The position numbers and the translations under genes are program-made. From Sperchopsis tessellata (Eukaryota > Arthropoda > Insecta > Coleoptera > Hydrophilidae), in NCBI GenBank assembly GCA_033557685.1, contig JAWQRN010000071.1, positions 1 through 41,604 on the forward strand: a stretch of 41,604 bases of DNA, read 5' to 3'. Shown piece by piece: positions 12,109 to 22,255 of this stretch (position 1 is its first letter; each line of letters starts with the position of its first letter). The notes under the pieces were generated by a model. It was given only the letters and a program-made list of their open reading frames with translations. It did not search any database and was not told the DNA's origin.

Positions 12109-12267
12109 AGGACGTGTATTAACATGAGCTCATGTACTGTTATTTTGATTATGTAATTCTAGGTGAGCTTCTGTTTTCTGGTGGTTCTGAGGACGTGTAC
12201 TACCATGAGCTCATGTACTGTTACCTTCATGTAATTCTGGGTGGGCTTCTGGTTTCTGGTGGTTCTA
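12109..12267. repeat. Tandem repeat, two ~80-bp units, each with a 12-bp palindrome
   Basis: Unit 1 is 12109-12189 (81 bp) and unit 2 is 12190-12267 (78 bp). Both begin AGGACGTGTA, carry the perfect palindrome CATGAGCTCATG (12123-12134 and 12204-12215) followed by TACTGTTA, and end TTTCTGGTGGTTCT. A few substitutions and a small indel separate them. A third unit may have started (AGG at 12268). This could be a piece of a minisatellite or a subterminal repeat of a transposon. Confidence 0.88.
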
Positions 12268-12694
12268 AGGCACAATTTATATAATGTTTTATTTGTTCAG
12301 TAGCTTCGTACCACTTAAAATGTGCGATAAAAATCCACATACGGCATATGTGGCAGCACGTTCCGCGTTATTTATTTACTCAGGAATTATTAAAACCGCA
12401 ATACAAATGAGTCCGCAGAATCACACAGAATCATGGTTCAGTTATATCTTTATAAATGGCGATGAGCGAGTTGTCGTGTGACCACCTCGTGAGGTTGTGC
12501 AACTGATGTGTAGCCTCCCTAGGTAGTTCAAGACTTTTAGCACAACATAATGGGATAATACTTAAGTAAGACCTGAAACCGCACAAGATTCCTCTTACTC
12601 CGTAAATGCACGCGAGATCTGAAACCTTATGGTACTCCTCATATATTATTTAGGGGTGACATAAGCAGGCTATATTATTATTTGAAGTTATATC

Positions 12695-12912
12695 CAAAAA
12701 AAAACAACGATGTGTGAGTGAAGCTTATGTGCCTTTGTATGAGTGGTATGACTATAGGCCTTTCCACATTGTTACCTAATATGAAATATCGATGAGTGGA
12801 AGAAATGTGAACTCAAATTCTCCATATATAACAACTATCAGTGAGCCTATAGGCACTTGTATTCGATATAAAAAATAACTATGTGTGGGTAGAGTCCAGT
12901 GCCTTCCCATAC
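12695..12912. repeat. Imperfect direct repeats about 170 bp apart
   Basis: CAACGATGTGTGAGTGAAG near 12705 and TAACTATGTGTGGGTAGAG near 12874 are followed after a similar distance by GTGCCTT. They look like remnants of a diverged tandem unit. No function is evident. Confidence 0.4.
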
Positions 12913-14272
12913 CTTATTAATGAATTAACATCCACATGGGGTGGTGTTCAAGTAACTTCCTCTAATCTAATCTAATTCCCAACGATATAGAGTGTCACAA
13001 GTTTAATATGACTAAGTTATCGTCTAACATTACTATTACAATTACTCTACACCGCAATGACAGTAAATTCTGATTATGTATTCCTTGTTCAGGTTGTCAA
13101 CCATATTTTGAATCAATACAGATTTCCAATTTGAAACTGTTTAGCGATAATTTAACGTACGTTGACTCACTGAAAGAAATAGCCCTACCCACAGATGCCG
13201 AGTTATTATAAAACAGCACTTGAAAATACTGGAAATTTCCACTTCATCGCTAGGTTCTTTCCTCTTAATGTAGAGTCATTTATGTTTTAGTCATTTAACT
13301 TTTACACTTGGTTCTTCTGATGGTCCCTTGTTAATTTTGTTTATACGTTTTATTTCATAATAACCAATACAGTTTCATTCTTGTTGATTAGGAGCTGTAT
13401 CTTTTATTACTAACCTTTGTCAACTCTACTTTCATAACAAGCCTGATTAGCTAACACAAGAAATTAAGTCCTAACCGATGATCACAAACAAGTGAGCACT
13501 TATTTATTATATTATATATTTATTATACTTGCTGTGTTATAATAACCAATTTAAGACGTATTTTTACTTACGAGTACGTATTAAATGCAAATGCGGCTAC
13601 TGATATTTCGCCAGAACGTAAAACACTAAAGATCAAACACCATTTTATATTCGAACGGACGACTGAGTTTATTCATTTTAAAAACACATATTACAATTGA
13701 GTCATATTGTAAATTAGGTACACCAAGAAAAATAGCCTACTTTATTAAAAACTTTGTTAATTACGGTCACAAAGTTGGTTTTTGAAGCTTAAAAACACAT
13801 TAAAGCTAAATAAGTTTTTTTTGTAATAATATAATTGTTTAGAGATATTTAGAAAAGAATATGAAATGACTACGCTATTTCTCAGTACATTTATAAAACG
13901 ACTAAAATAAGTTAGCCAGAATATAAAAAAAATTGTAACTATCTGCTTGGCATAAAAATTTAAAATATGGCGCTAATAATTATAAAAACCACAGATATAA
14001 AAAGATATACTGTCAACAGGTATATTGCACGAGCGATGTCGACACTTTATTTACAGTTCCACATCAGGCGTATCTACGTTTTGTATTTTATGACGCAAAC
14101 CATTTGTTGTTTTATTATATAGACTACGTTTACGGAATTCATTCGCCAATTCCAGAATCTCGAAGGATTGAACTTCCGCATAGCCTCAAAAATTCACATT
14201 CACGATTTGTATACCTAACATATTGCTATTATTCATGTGTGGATATACGTTGTGATGTAAGTTCACATAACG

Positions 14273-14273
<1 letters not shown>
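12913..14273. other. No gene seen
   Basis: AT-rich sequence with a short CTAAT repeat near 12962 and scattered small open frames. No recognised element or RNA gene. Confidence 0.5.

Positions 14274-14314
<41 letters not shown>
14274..14314. repeat. (TA)n microsatellite, about 20 units
   Basis: An uninterrupted TA dinucleotide run of 41 bases. Such runs are mutable and prone to assembly length error. Confidence 0.97.
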
Positions 14315-14317
<3 letters not shown>

Positions 14318-15945
14318 AGATTAAGCCAATGGAGTCTTTCAGGTTTTTCGACAGTGTTTAGTATATTTAAATAAATGGCATGGTTCAACTTTGCACATTT
14401 ATTGTCGCAGCTCGGCAATTTTTTAGGTTCTTCACGAGACTAATTTAGCCCGCGTAGGATTATATTACTTATCGCAAACTACGTGATTACCCACGTGACT
14501 CATGGAAGTCAATGGTAATTATTATATTTAGATTTTAATATAAAGCAATTATTTAATTCCAAAGCGTTTTATTAATTTAGGGTACCCACATTTAATAACT
14601 ATACATCACTTGGTTGTCCGTTACTGCCTCTAGGATAGCACTGGTTGAGAAAATTATATAATATTATCAACCTTACCAAACAATATATAGGAAAATAAGA
14701 ACCCTTTTCAATCCATTTATTTTTTCTTCTATGCAATAACAAAATAATGCGATTTTGATTTTAAACAAAGGCAAGTTCACTAGTGAATTTGATCTAATAA
14801 ATGTAGGAGGGGAGATATTCAGTGGCATACCGATAGAGATCGTTGACCTAAAATGAAAATGCCTTTGGTAATTTGTTATTTATTAATCGAAAATATACAT
14901 GTCAAGCAATTCAGAATTGCGAATTCATGGAGTAACCTCTTATCACAAATGATTTTTTTACATAAACGTTTTTGCTAGATCGACTTAGATAGCATGAAAT
15001 CCAGAGACGATGCATTTCTGAAAGAGCTAACTATAAATTAGGCAAATAAGCAGTTCAAGGAAAGGCTGGGTGTGAGCTATGTATTAATGTGTACAACTGC
15101 ACGACATGAGCTGAGATTTTCAATTAGAATAGCTACACTGCTTTTTTCAGGTGAAAGAATGCCCAGAATGAATCATACATAAGTAATAACAGAAAACTAA
15201 AAAAGAATTAAAACAACCAGAAGAACAAATAATATATACTAGGGATCTCTATGTGTTTGCCGTTCTACGAAGTAGAACATCTGGCATTTGCAAACATTGA
15301 TTTCAGAGATCATGTTCATTTAAAATCCATACTGAACAAAATTAAGTATCGGGAACTTGGAACAAAGTTGCCTCACAACGATTTTGATAAACTTGATAGA
15401 TGCAAATCAATTTAAATTGTGCTGTGTTTTATTTACCCTACGTAACAATCATCAGTCATCAATACTTATACGTTTTACCATCATATGTTAGTTTGTAATA
15501 GAGTTTAACATATTTTTGATGTACTGAAAATGTGTATGCTAATTATTTACCATACACCTTCATTTCTCGTCCTTTTTCTGTTAAAACTTTCAATATAATT
15601 TTAAAAATAATTTACAATTCTATTATCGCCATCATTGTAAATACCAAGACACAAACTTCTACAAGAGGATGCGTTTACGTAAAGAAAACAAAACTTTTGT
15701 TGAATACCACTATAAAATATGAGATATATAATAATAACTAGTGCCCCAGAAAATCTCTAGAGGGGATAAAATAGATTATCCTTAGGAGCGACACCATATT
15801 TATAGTCAATAAAAAGGTAGCCAATAACGTATTAGAAAATTATAGAAGATTCCACTATACATATTATGATCACGCCTTGCGTTTGCACAGGCCACAGTGG
15901 CGGTGATTAAATACTTATTTTACATGGCAATGATGTAAATTCGAA
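14315..15945. other. No gene seen
   Basis: AT-rich sequence. A 69-codon open frame at 15532-15741 has biased Ile/Asn/Tyr content expected from base composition and no motif. Confidence 0.5.
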
Positions 15946-16221
15946 AGTAAGTTTGCAAGACCTACCGAAGATGTTAGCTCAACGATGAACAGCTCTTTCA
16001 GTACTTGCTCTCTACCTCTTCAATGCTGTTGGGCAACTACCAGCTTTAGCATGGCTGAATCATTTACAATTTTCGAACTACACGTTGTATGCTTTTCATA
16101 CCCTTAACTTGCAAGACTGCTGAATATCAGTTCCCCTACGGCGTTGAAGAGATGCAGGGCAAGACCTGACATAGCTATACATCGTCCAGCTGACATCTTT
16201 GGTAGGTCTCACAAACTTACT
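15946..16221. repeat. Long inverted repeat, two 92-bp arms around a 92-bp spacer
   Basis: The left arm is 15946-16037 and the right arm is 16130-16221. The right arm, reverse-complemented, aligns to the left arm over all 92 bases without a gap, with 72 identities by my count. Similarity stops abruptly at both arm ends. In one frame of the left arm the two copies share DLPKM, then LAL, LFNAVG; 10 of the 20 differences fall on third codon positions of that frame. This could be a foldback element or two opposed copies of a gene or transposon fragment. A transcript would form a long imperfect hairpin. Confidence 0.85.
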
Positions 16222-18210
16222 ATTGTAATTAATTTTTAGTTATAACCATCAACCACCTAGATATGTACTTCATGCGTAACCAGAGAGCACATTTAATAAA
16301 TTAACTTAAGAGGTTATGAGACTCTCTTCAATAAAATTAGTATAGTTATTTAAAAACAATGAAAATTACAGCTACAATTTTACTAGATAGAAAATTGTCA
16401 ATATACATCTCATTCGTTCGTGAGATCAAAAGACTTTGGCTTCATTTGATAAAAATTTATGAGGTCATTTGTGATATATAATTCAAAGTCCATCAAGGTT
16501 TTCATAGGAATAATCAATTGTAAACAGCTTTATTATTATTTCATATCCTCCGTTCGATAATTCAGAACACCGTTAAGAGACAGGCATAATAACCATATTA
16601 ATAATTGATTGCTTTGCTTATTTGATCCGTCACTTCGTAATTTCCTTTAAATAAATTGAGAGTCGGAAACCAAAATAAAATTAAACAGAGTTAACTGACT
16701 TCAATATTAATATCAATATTAAAACAGCTATGTTTTTAATCTGCGGTCGGGGTTAGACTTTGTGCCTCCCAGTAATAACATAAAAATCCTTTTTAGAACG
16801 TCAGGAAAATTGAAAAGCACGGCGGGTTCTACACAATAGAGTATTTTTTATTCATTTTCTCTTCTGTTCAGCTTTTTAGCCTAAAGCGTTTATATGGAAA
16901 CTTATTCGGTGGTGTGAATGGCATGTGCTTATTACAAAATTAAACCGCCGGCAATGTTTTAATTTGATTTATCTTGTGATAATTATTACTGAAATATTCC
17001 AATATGGAAAGACGAACTGGTCATCAATCTTAAAATACTTGTACATGCTTTTATGAATTCTATTGATACAAGAGGTTCAGCAGAATTATTTTAGGAGTAC
17101 CTGAGATACAAATTTTGGTGTTATTTAAAAGTACATCATTTAGATATGTAACGGAATACATAAAATATTTAAATAATATTACTTACAATATTAGACAGTA
17201 AAATGTCAATAATTATCATGGCTTACGTACGTTAGACCCTTACCTGAAACAAAAATGAATTTATTAGATACACATTACATCAAGTAATATTTAGGAAAAG
17301 TTCGCAAGAGCCGTGAACATGTCTCAGCTTAGTTTGCTTTCTCCTTGTTTATCAAAAAATCAATTTTAAATTATTAATTTTAACAAATTGGAGCTATATA
17401 CTTAGTTAGATGGATTATTTTCTAAAACTTTTTAAGTATTTTAAAAAAACCTTTGGAAAATTATTCATATAAAATAAAGAACCAAACTGACTTTAGTCAT
17501 TCATTTCGTCTTAAGAAGTTACTCATAACTTTTTGTCTGTTAAGTTGCCTCATTGACGTGCCTTAGGTTATATGCTTCATTTGCTACTACATTATTCGCA
17601 ACTTTGCTTGTTTCTTTAATGTTTTACAGCATTTTCTAGCAAGTGAAAATAATTGCCGAGTATTTGAGTTCAACCTCACATTTCCAACTCGTACACAATA
17701 ATTATCTACACATTGAACAATATTTTATATATCTCTTTTTTCTACAATTCTCTTTGTGCAACTTCCACCAGATTGCTGGACTGTTTGCTTTGCTCCTTTT
17801 GTCCATTTGTCTTCTGGATGAAATTCAATTATTCAATGTAACATAATTTTAGACTGTCAACATATAAGTATGTGGGCAGTAGAGTTGGTTAGATCGGGAA
17901 CGATCCGAGTAAAAAATGTGTCAATGTGATACCACCACACTATGCTTTACCCGCTCGCATGTCAACCAGCTCACGATTCGGTCTCACATGATCTTTACTG
18001 ACCCGATTCTTAGGATTCTTAATTCGATACGTAACCTGTTTTAATATCAACCAATTGATGTCTGTTGATAGTGCCAGTTCGTTTAAATACCATGTGGATC
18101 AGTGAATCCCCGTGCGCATCTAGTGAGTGATATTTGTGTGTACTCAAACCTACTATTAAACAATTTGAATAATAGTAGAATTTATGGTTGCAATATTTGA
18201 AAAGAATATT
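16222..18210. other. No gene seen
   Basis: AT-rich sequence without recognisable motif. A 67-codon open frame at 17643-17846 is hydrophobic, with TTT/CTT-rich codons, and is most simply a chance frame in pyrimidine-rich DNA. Confidence 0.5.
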
Positions 18211-18222
18211 AATCATATGTTA
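18211..18222 (+). repeat. Left target-site duplication of the SINE
   Basis: AATCATATGTTA immediately precedes the tRNA-like head. It matches AATTATATGTTA after the tail at 11 of 12 bases, as expected for a LINE-mobilised insertion. Confidence 0.8.
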
Positions 18223-18532
18223 GCCGTCTCGTAGCTCAGTGGCTAAGTACTAGGGTACTAAGCGTGGGGTCTCGGGTTCGAGTCCCAGAGACGGTCGGCT
18301 TTTTGTGATTAGGGAAAAGTCTTTGTGGTGCTCGTCTTCCGGGAGGGACGTAAAACGGTGGGTCCCGTGTATTGTAGGTAAAATGAAAACCACGTGCACG
18401 TAAAGAACCCAATTACAGGAGGAACACTGGGTGCGGCAAAATTCCCAGGTGAGAGAGCCTAATCTCTGGCGTCGGTGATTAGTCATAGCAGCAGAAATTT
18501 GCCGACGTTAAAGAAACAAACAATAAACAAAC
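18223..18532 (+). mobile_element. tRNA-derived SINE, about 310 bp
   Basis: SINEs are non-coding retroposons transcribed by RNA polymerase III and mobilised by a partner LINE. The head is tRNA-like: CCGTCTC near the start pairs with GAGACGG at 18287-18293, and internal A and B boxes are present. The body (about 18300-18490) is GC-richer, holds CTTCCGGGAGGGACGTAAAA and GTGCACGTAAAGAACCC, and resembles no protein. The 3' tail is built from AAACAAACAAT units (about 18510-18532), suggesting short-repeat priming. A 12-bp target-site duplication with one mismatch brackets it (18211-18222 and 18533-18544). Good conservation of head, tail and flanks makes this one of the younger insertions in the window. 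The partner LINE cannot be named from this sequence. Confidence 0.9.
18232..18285 (+). promoter_or_regulatory. Internal RNA polymerase III promoter (A and B boxes) of the SINE
   Basis: The A box TAGCTCAGTGG is at 18232-18242 and the B box GGTTCGAGTCC at 18275-18285. Both fit the tRNA-gene consensus exactly. The acceptor-stem offset by one and weak T-stem pairing argue for a tRNA-derived SINE head and not a functional tRNA gene. Confidence 0.88.
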
Positions 18533-18544
18533 AATTATATGTTA
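18533..18544 (+). repeat. Right target-site duplication of the SINE
   Basis: AATTATATGTTA directly after the A-rich tail, one mismatch from the left copy. Confidence 0.8.
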
Positions 18545-18932
18545 TATAACATATTTATTTAGTTAATTTTCATGTAGCAGGTCATCTCCCATTTGACATC
18601 GACATCCCGTAACTTATTTATTTGGATACATAAAAACATATTAAATACAAAATATTTAAGGAATTTTTCTGTTCCCCCAGAAAAACAACATTTATGATAC
18701 AGGATAAATGTAGATAATTATACCTTCTATATTTTGATATATTTAAAAATACTTTTAATAGACCATTTCAACGATCTAATGTTTCATACCTTTTACATTG
18801 TAAAATACTAAATGTTAAAAATGTGATTGTTGTTATCTTCTTTATTTTTAAAGATAACTACAAACTTTATGTAATAAACATCTACAGTTATTACCTTCAA
18901 GAAACGTTTTCGGAACAACCTAATACAGAACT

Positions 18933-18951
18933 ACACGCACGTACGTACACA

Positions 18952-18983
<32 letters not shown>

Positions 18984-18987
18984 CGTA
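18933..18987. repeat. Compound ACGC / AC microsatellite
   Basis: ACGC tetranucleotides with a GTACGTAC interruption pass into a run of AC dinucleotides, then ACGTACGG. This is a simple-sequence repeat and potentially length-polymorphic. Confidence 0.93.
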
Positions 18988-21959
18988 CGGAACGGCGACG
19001 TTCGTTGTCAGTGAACTAAACTATATGGCACTATTTACATGCTTATATGTTTCAAGGATATGCGCGACACTGGTGTAGAGCCGGGATACAGCCGTGTGGT
19101 CGACTAAAAATGATGCAGCCGAAGCTGCTGTGAACCATGTTTTTATATGAGTACCTTCACACGGTCGGCCCTTTTTTGTATGTTTTGCCAGACATATACG
19201 CGGAAACCTAGAACTGCAAACATATTGATAATGTGTTCTGTTTAAAACACGCCAGTTGTCTATTGTATATCTCAATGAAGATAGTCGTATTCGACACATT
19301 GTTATTTTGTAAATAAGTTATTCGCCGTGCCAGAATTCTGCCGGCGCAGTGTGTGTGTAGTGAGCAAAAATTGAAAATTCAGCGCGGCTACAACAAGCCC
19401 GTGCCGTGTCGTAAAAAAACCGTGTGTGTGAAGCCTTTCAAGCGTAAATTTTGAGATTTAATCGATCATACATCACAGAAATTCACAAACATGTTCCGCC
19501 CTAATAAAAGATTACTAGTACAGTAGTACTTGTTTTAAATATCTATGAACGGATTTAAGATTAAAACAGACTGTTGTATACTACAAATAAAAAAATGTAT
19601 TGTTTTCGTAACATTGCCATATGTCGCATCTCTTTACCTTTTGTTCGAAGAACTGGTACTTCAAATAGTATGAAACAAAACAGAAAATTCGTAGAATTTA
19701 TAAATTTATTAGCGATGGCAAATATTAGATGCTATTTATAATACACGTCAACTTTCTAACTTTACTGATTAGACATGACAGAATAATAGCGGTAATGCAG
19801 CACAACATTAATATTATGGAAAGTGTTAAAATTAATAACCGATTTAAATTTCTTCCTAGTATACAAACAACGGCACAGCTATTTTATAGCATCATAATTC
19901 TAAACGACTAAATGCAATAAAATAGTGCTTCCATTTATTATAAATAGGTGTAATTCACATTGCTGACAACGGACCGCCCTGCCGTTTAATATGCACATTT
20001 ACATTTATAAATCATGTCTTTCGCACTTTCATACACTAGGGCGTGTCACTTTGTTAACAATATCTTTAAATGTTTGGGTGTGTTGACTCAATTCTGTTGT
20101 TTGGAAATTTGTAGAGTGTAATGTGACATTGTATGTATATAGAGGAGATTGTTACATGTATTGCTATGTAACATGTCTTTACTCAAGGAACTTTCAAAAT
20201 TGTAGTGGATATTAATTCTAAAATAGCTCATGCAGGATATTCTTTGTAGAATTTCGTTCTGGATTTCTCCACATTCATAATTAATCTATTTATCTAACCT
20301 AAAAATTTTAAATTATTAGAAATACATCATTGCTCTTCATAGAAAAGGTAAAGCATATTTGAAAAGAAAATTCTGACTGGACACAGTAAACTACTTTTGG
20401 TGAAGTTACGAACATTTTGACTACCTTAAAAAGGGCCTTCAGTCGATTTCCCATTCTACGGAAGATCATTAAAATTATTTTAGAGACTTAGCTATTTGAT
20501 TGCTATTCCTGTTTCGCCAACTAAAGCTATAGCTATACTTAAAAACGTCACTGATTAATTTGGGCTTCTATGTTCACCAGTGTAGAAGAATAATATTATT
20601 TTGTATAGTGAGTATGTAACAAAACATTCTAGTGCTAAATGTACCTACAGAACCTCCGGCTTTTAAGTCAGGCTTGTCTAAAGAGACCAAATACGTACAT
20701 TTTACTTGACCCATATGAAGTCTACATACTGTAGATAATTTTATTCAGTTTGAAATAAACATGCGAATTGGTAAAGACAAACATTAAATACGTTTTAGCA
20801 GTTTATACTTATATAGAATATAGAAACAGAGAACTATTGAAGTTTTTCATATAAAGTTGCTTTGAAAATGAAAATTTGTCAAATCGTCCGTACGCTGGAT
20901 TATGTGATCCAAATTTAGGCTCGTTAGTTTGTGCAGGTGAAACTTCAAGAAGCGCTTGCACAGGCCAACATAAAGGTTCGCAGATACAGCTTGTGCTATC
21001 TATACTGAGCTTGCCAGCACAAACTTGGCCTATGTCGACAAACAGGAGTCAGAGCCCATTTTCTACTACTATAAGTAGTATTGCAAATCCATAAAAATCG
21101 ACTTACGTTTCAAAAGTAGCTAAGCCAGTTTATATTTCCGTTGCCTCACTGCATAAAGCGCATAAAGAACGCAAAAGTTTTTCCCACAAACTACTAATCT
21201 GTCAGCAACTAAGTGAAGATGAATATGGTAATTTTTTTTTCTGGACTACAGAAAAACGCAAATTTACAAATATTATTATGATTTAATGTTAGCTCTGTTA
21301 TGAACGAATGAACCGAATTTAATTTTGTTTTATTCAAACTCGTGTCCACTTTAAATCCAGAGTTGTTATGGGCAATTTGTTTTCAAATGACGACACTGTA
21401 TGTGCCAAATTTTATGTTAGAGCAAAATTTAACCACTTCCAATAATAGCAATTGCTACTATTTTTTAACTTTACTTCATTTTAATTACTCCTTAATAACT
21501 AAAATAGGCCTCCAGCACTCACTTCAAGATGACCTTCTGCATCGGAAAGCTAAAAAGTTTTTGTTTGAGAGTCACTGGTATAAATAATTGTCTTTCAATA
21601 TGATCTGAAATACTTGACATTTTTTGAGATTCCATGGTTAATATTACAGTCTTTCCCATGCTAGGTAGTGCTCTAAAATAACCGTTTTGAAACTATTAAT
21701 TTCCAAATTATTATTATGCAAATCCCCTCGTATCGAGAGGGGTCGAACGCACATGATTAATGCATCTGAATTTAATCCCATAAATCTCTATTAACATAAT
21801 TTGTACCGATTATTTGGTTTATAATTTAATAAAACTTGATGTCTAAATATCTTCGATGTGTTTATGTATACTGTCAAGAGTGTTGAGAATGTTTTGCATC
21901 TGTTTGGCGGCAGTACTTCTTGTTTTTTGGCATACAGGAAGATTGGCTTTTAATTAGTA
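18988..21959. other. No gene supported; two compositionally distinct sub-stretches
   Basis: From 19021 to 19440 the sequence is richer in GC and CpG and contains a 92-codon minus-strand open frame (19021-19299), but I recognise no domain in it. At 20876-21094 a less AT-rich stretch is open on the plus strand for 72 codons, with three Cys in its first half. No secretion signal or known domain pattern holds. The remainder is plain AT-rich DNA. Confidence 0.4.
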
Positions 21960-22255
21960 CGTCCGGTGCTAATTTTCGCGTGTTTTTCGTGTATTCGGTG
22001 CTTGGCTGTGCCCGGTTGGTGCTTCCACGCCATATTAGATCTGCACCTGGCCTCCTTGTTTGTGCCAGAAGTCCGCGCTCTGGCTGCTATCCGTTTCGGC
22101 GGGCAGCTGTTTGAATGTAGTTATCATATAATATGCTACGTAACGCCGTAATAATGGGAACGACCTGGAAACAATGGCAGGCGTCACGGATCGCTGGACG
22201 TCTCCCTCAATGCACACCGTCCGTCAGCGTCGCTCCATTGTTTTAACCTACTCCC
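21960..22255. other. CpG-rich patch, possible promoter or 5' exon fragment
   Basis: CpG dinucleotides are dense from TTTTCGCGTGTTTTTCGTG (21975 on) to CGTCCGTCAGCGTCGCTCC (ending 22238), while both flanks have almost none. Open frames of about 60 codons exist on both strands (21920-22114 plus, 22035-22217 minus) but none carries a known motif. It could be an unmethylated promoter, an unrecognised first exon or a young GC-rich repeat fragment. Confidence 0.35.

Noticed and set aside
15532..15741. 69-codon open frame
   Set aside because: Ile/Asn/Thr/Tyr-rich composition from AT-rich DNA with no motif.
18223..18297. Functional tRNA gene
   Set aside because: A and B boxes fit, but acceptor and T-stem registers are inconsistent by one base, and a SINE body, A-rich tail and target duplication follow.
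18250..18486. 78-codon minus-strand open frame
   Set aside because: Lies entirely inside the SINE, which is non-coding.
20876..21094. Cys-containing open frame considered as a small secreted protease inhibitor
   Set aside because: Cysteine spacing fits no Kazal or similar pattern, there is no signal peptide, and neither strand gives a consistent domain.
21724..21744. CCCCTC/GAGGGG hairpin
   Set aside because: A six-base stem with a seven-base loop is expected by chance at this window length and has no U-tract or RNA-gene context.
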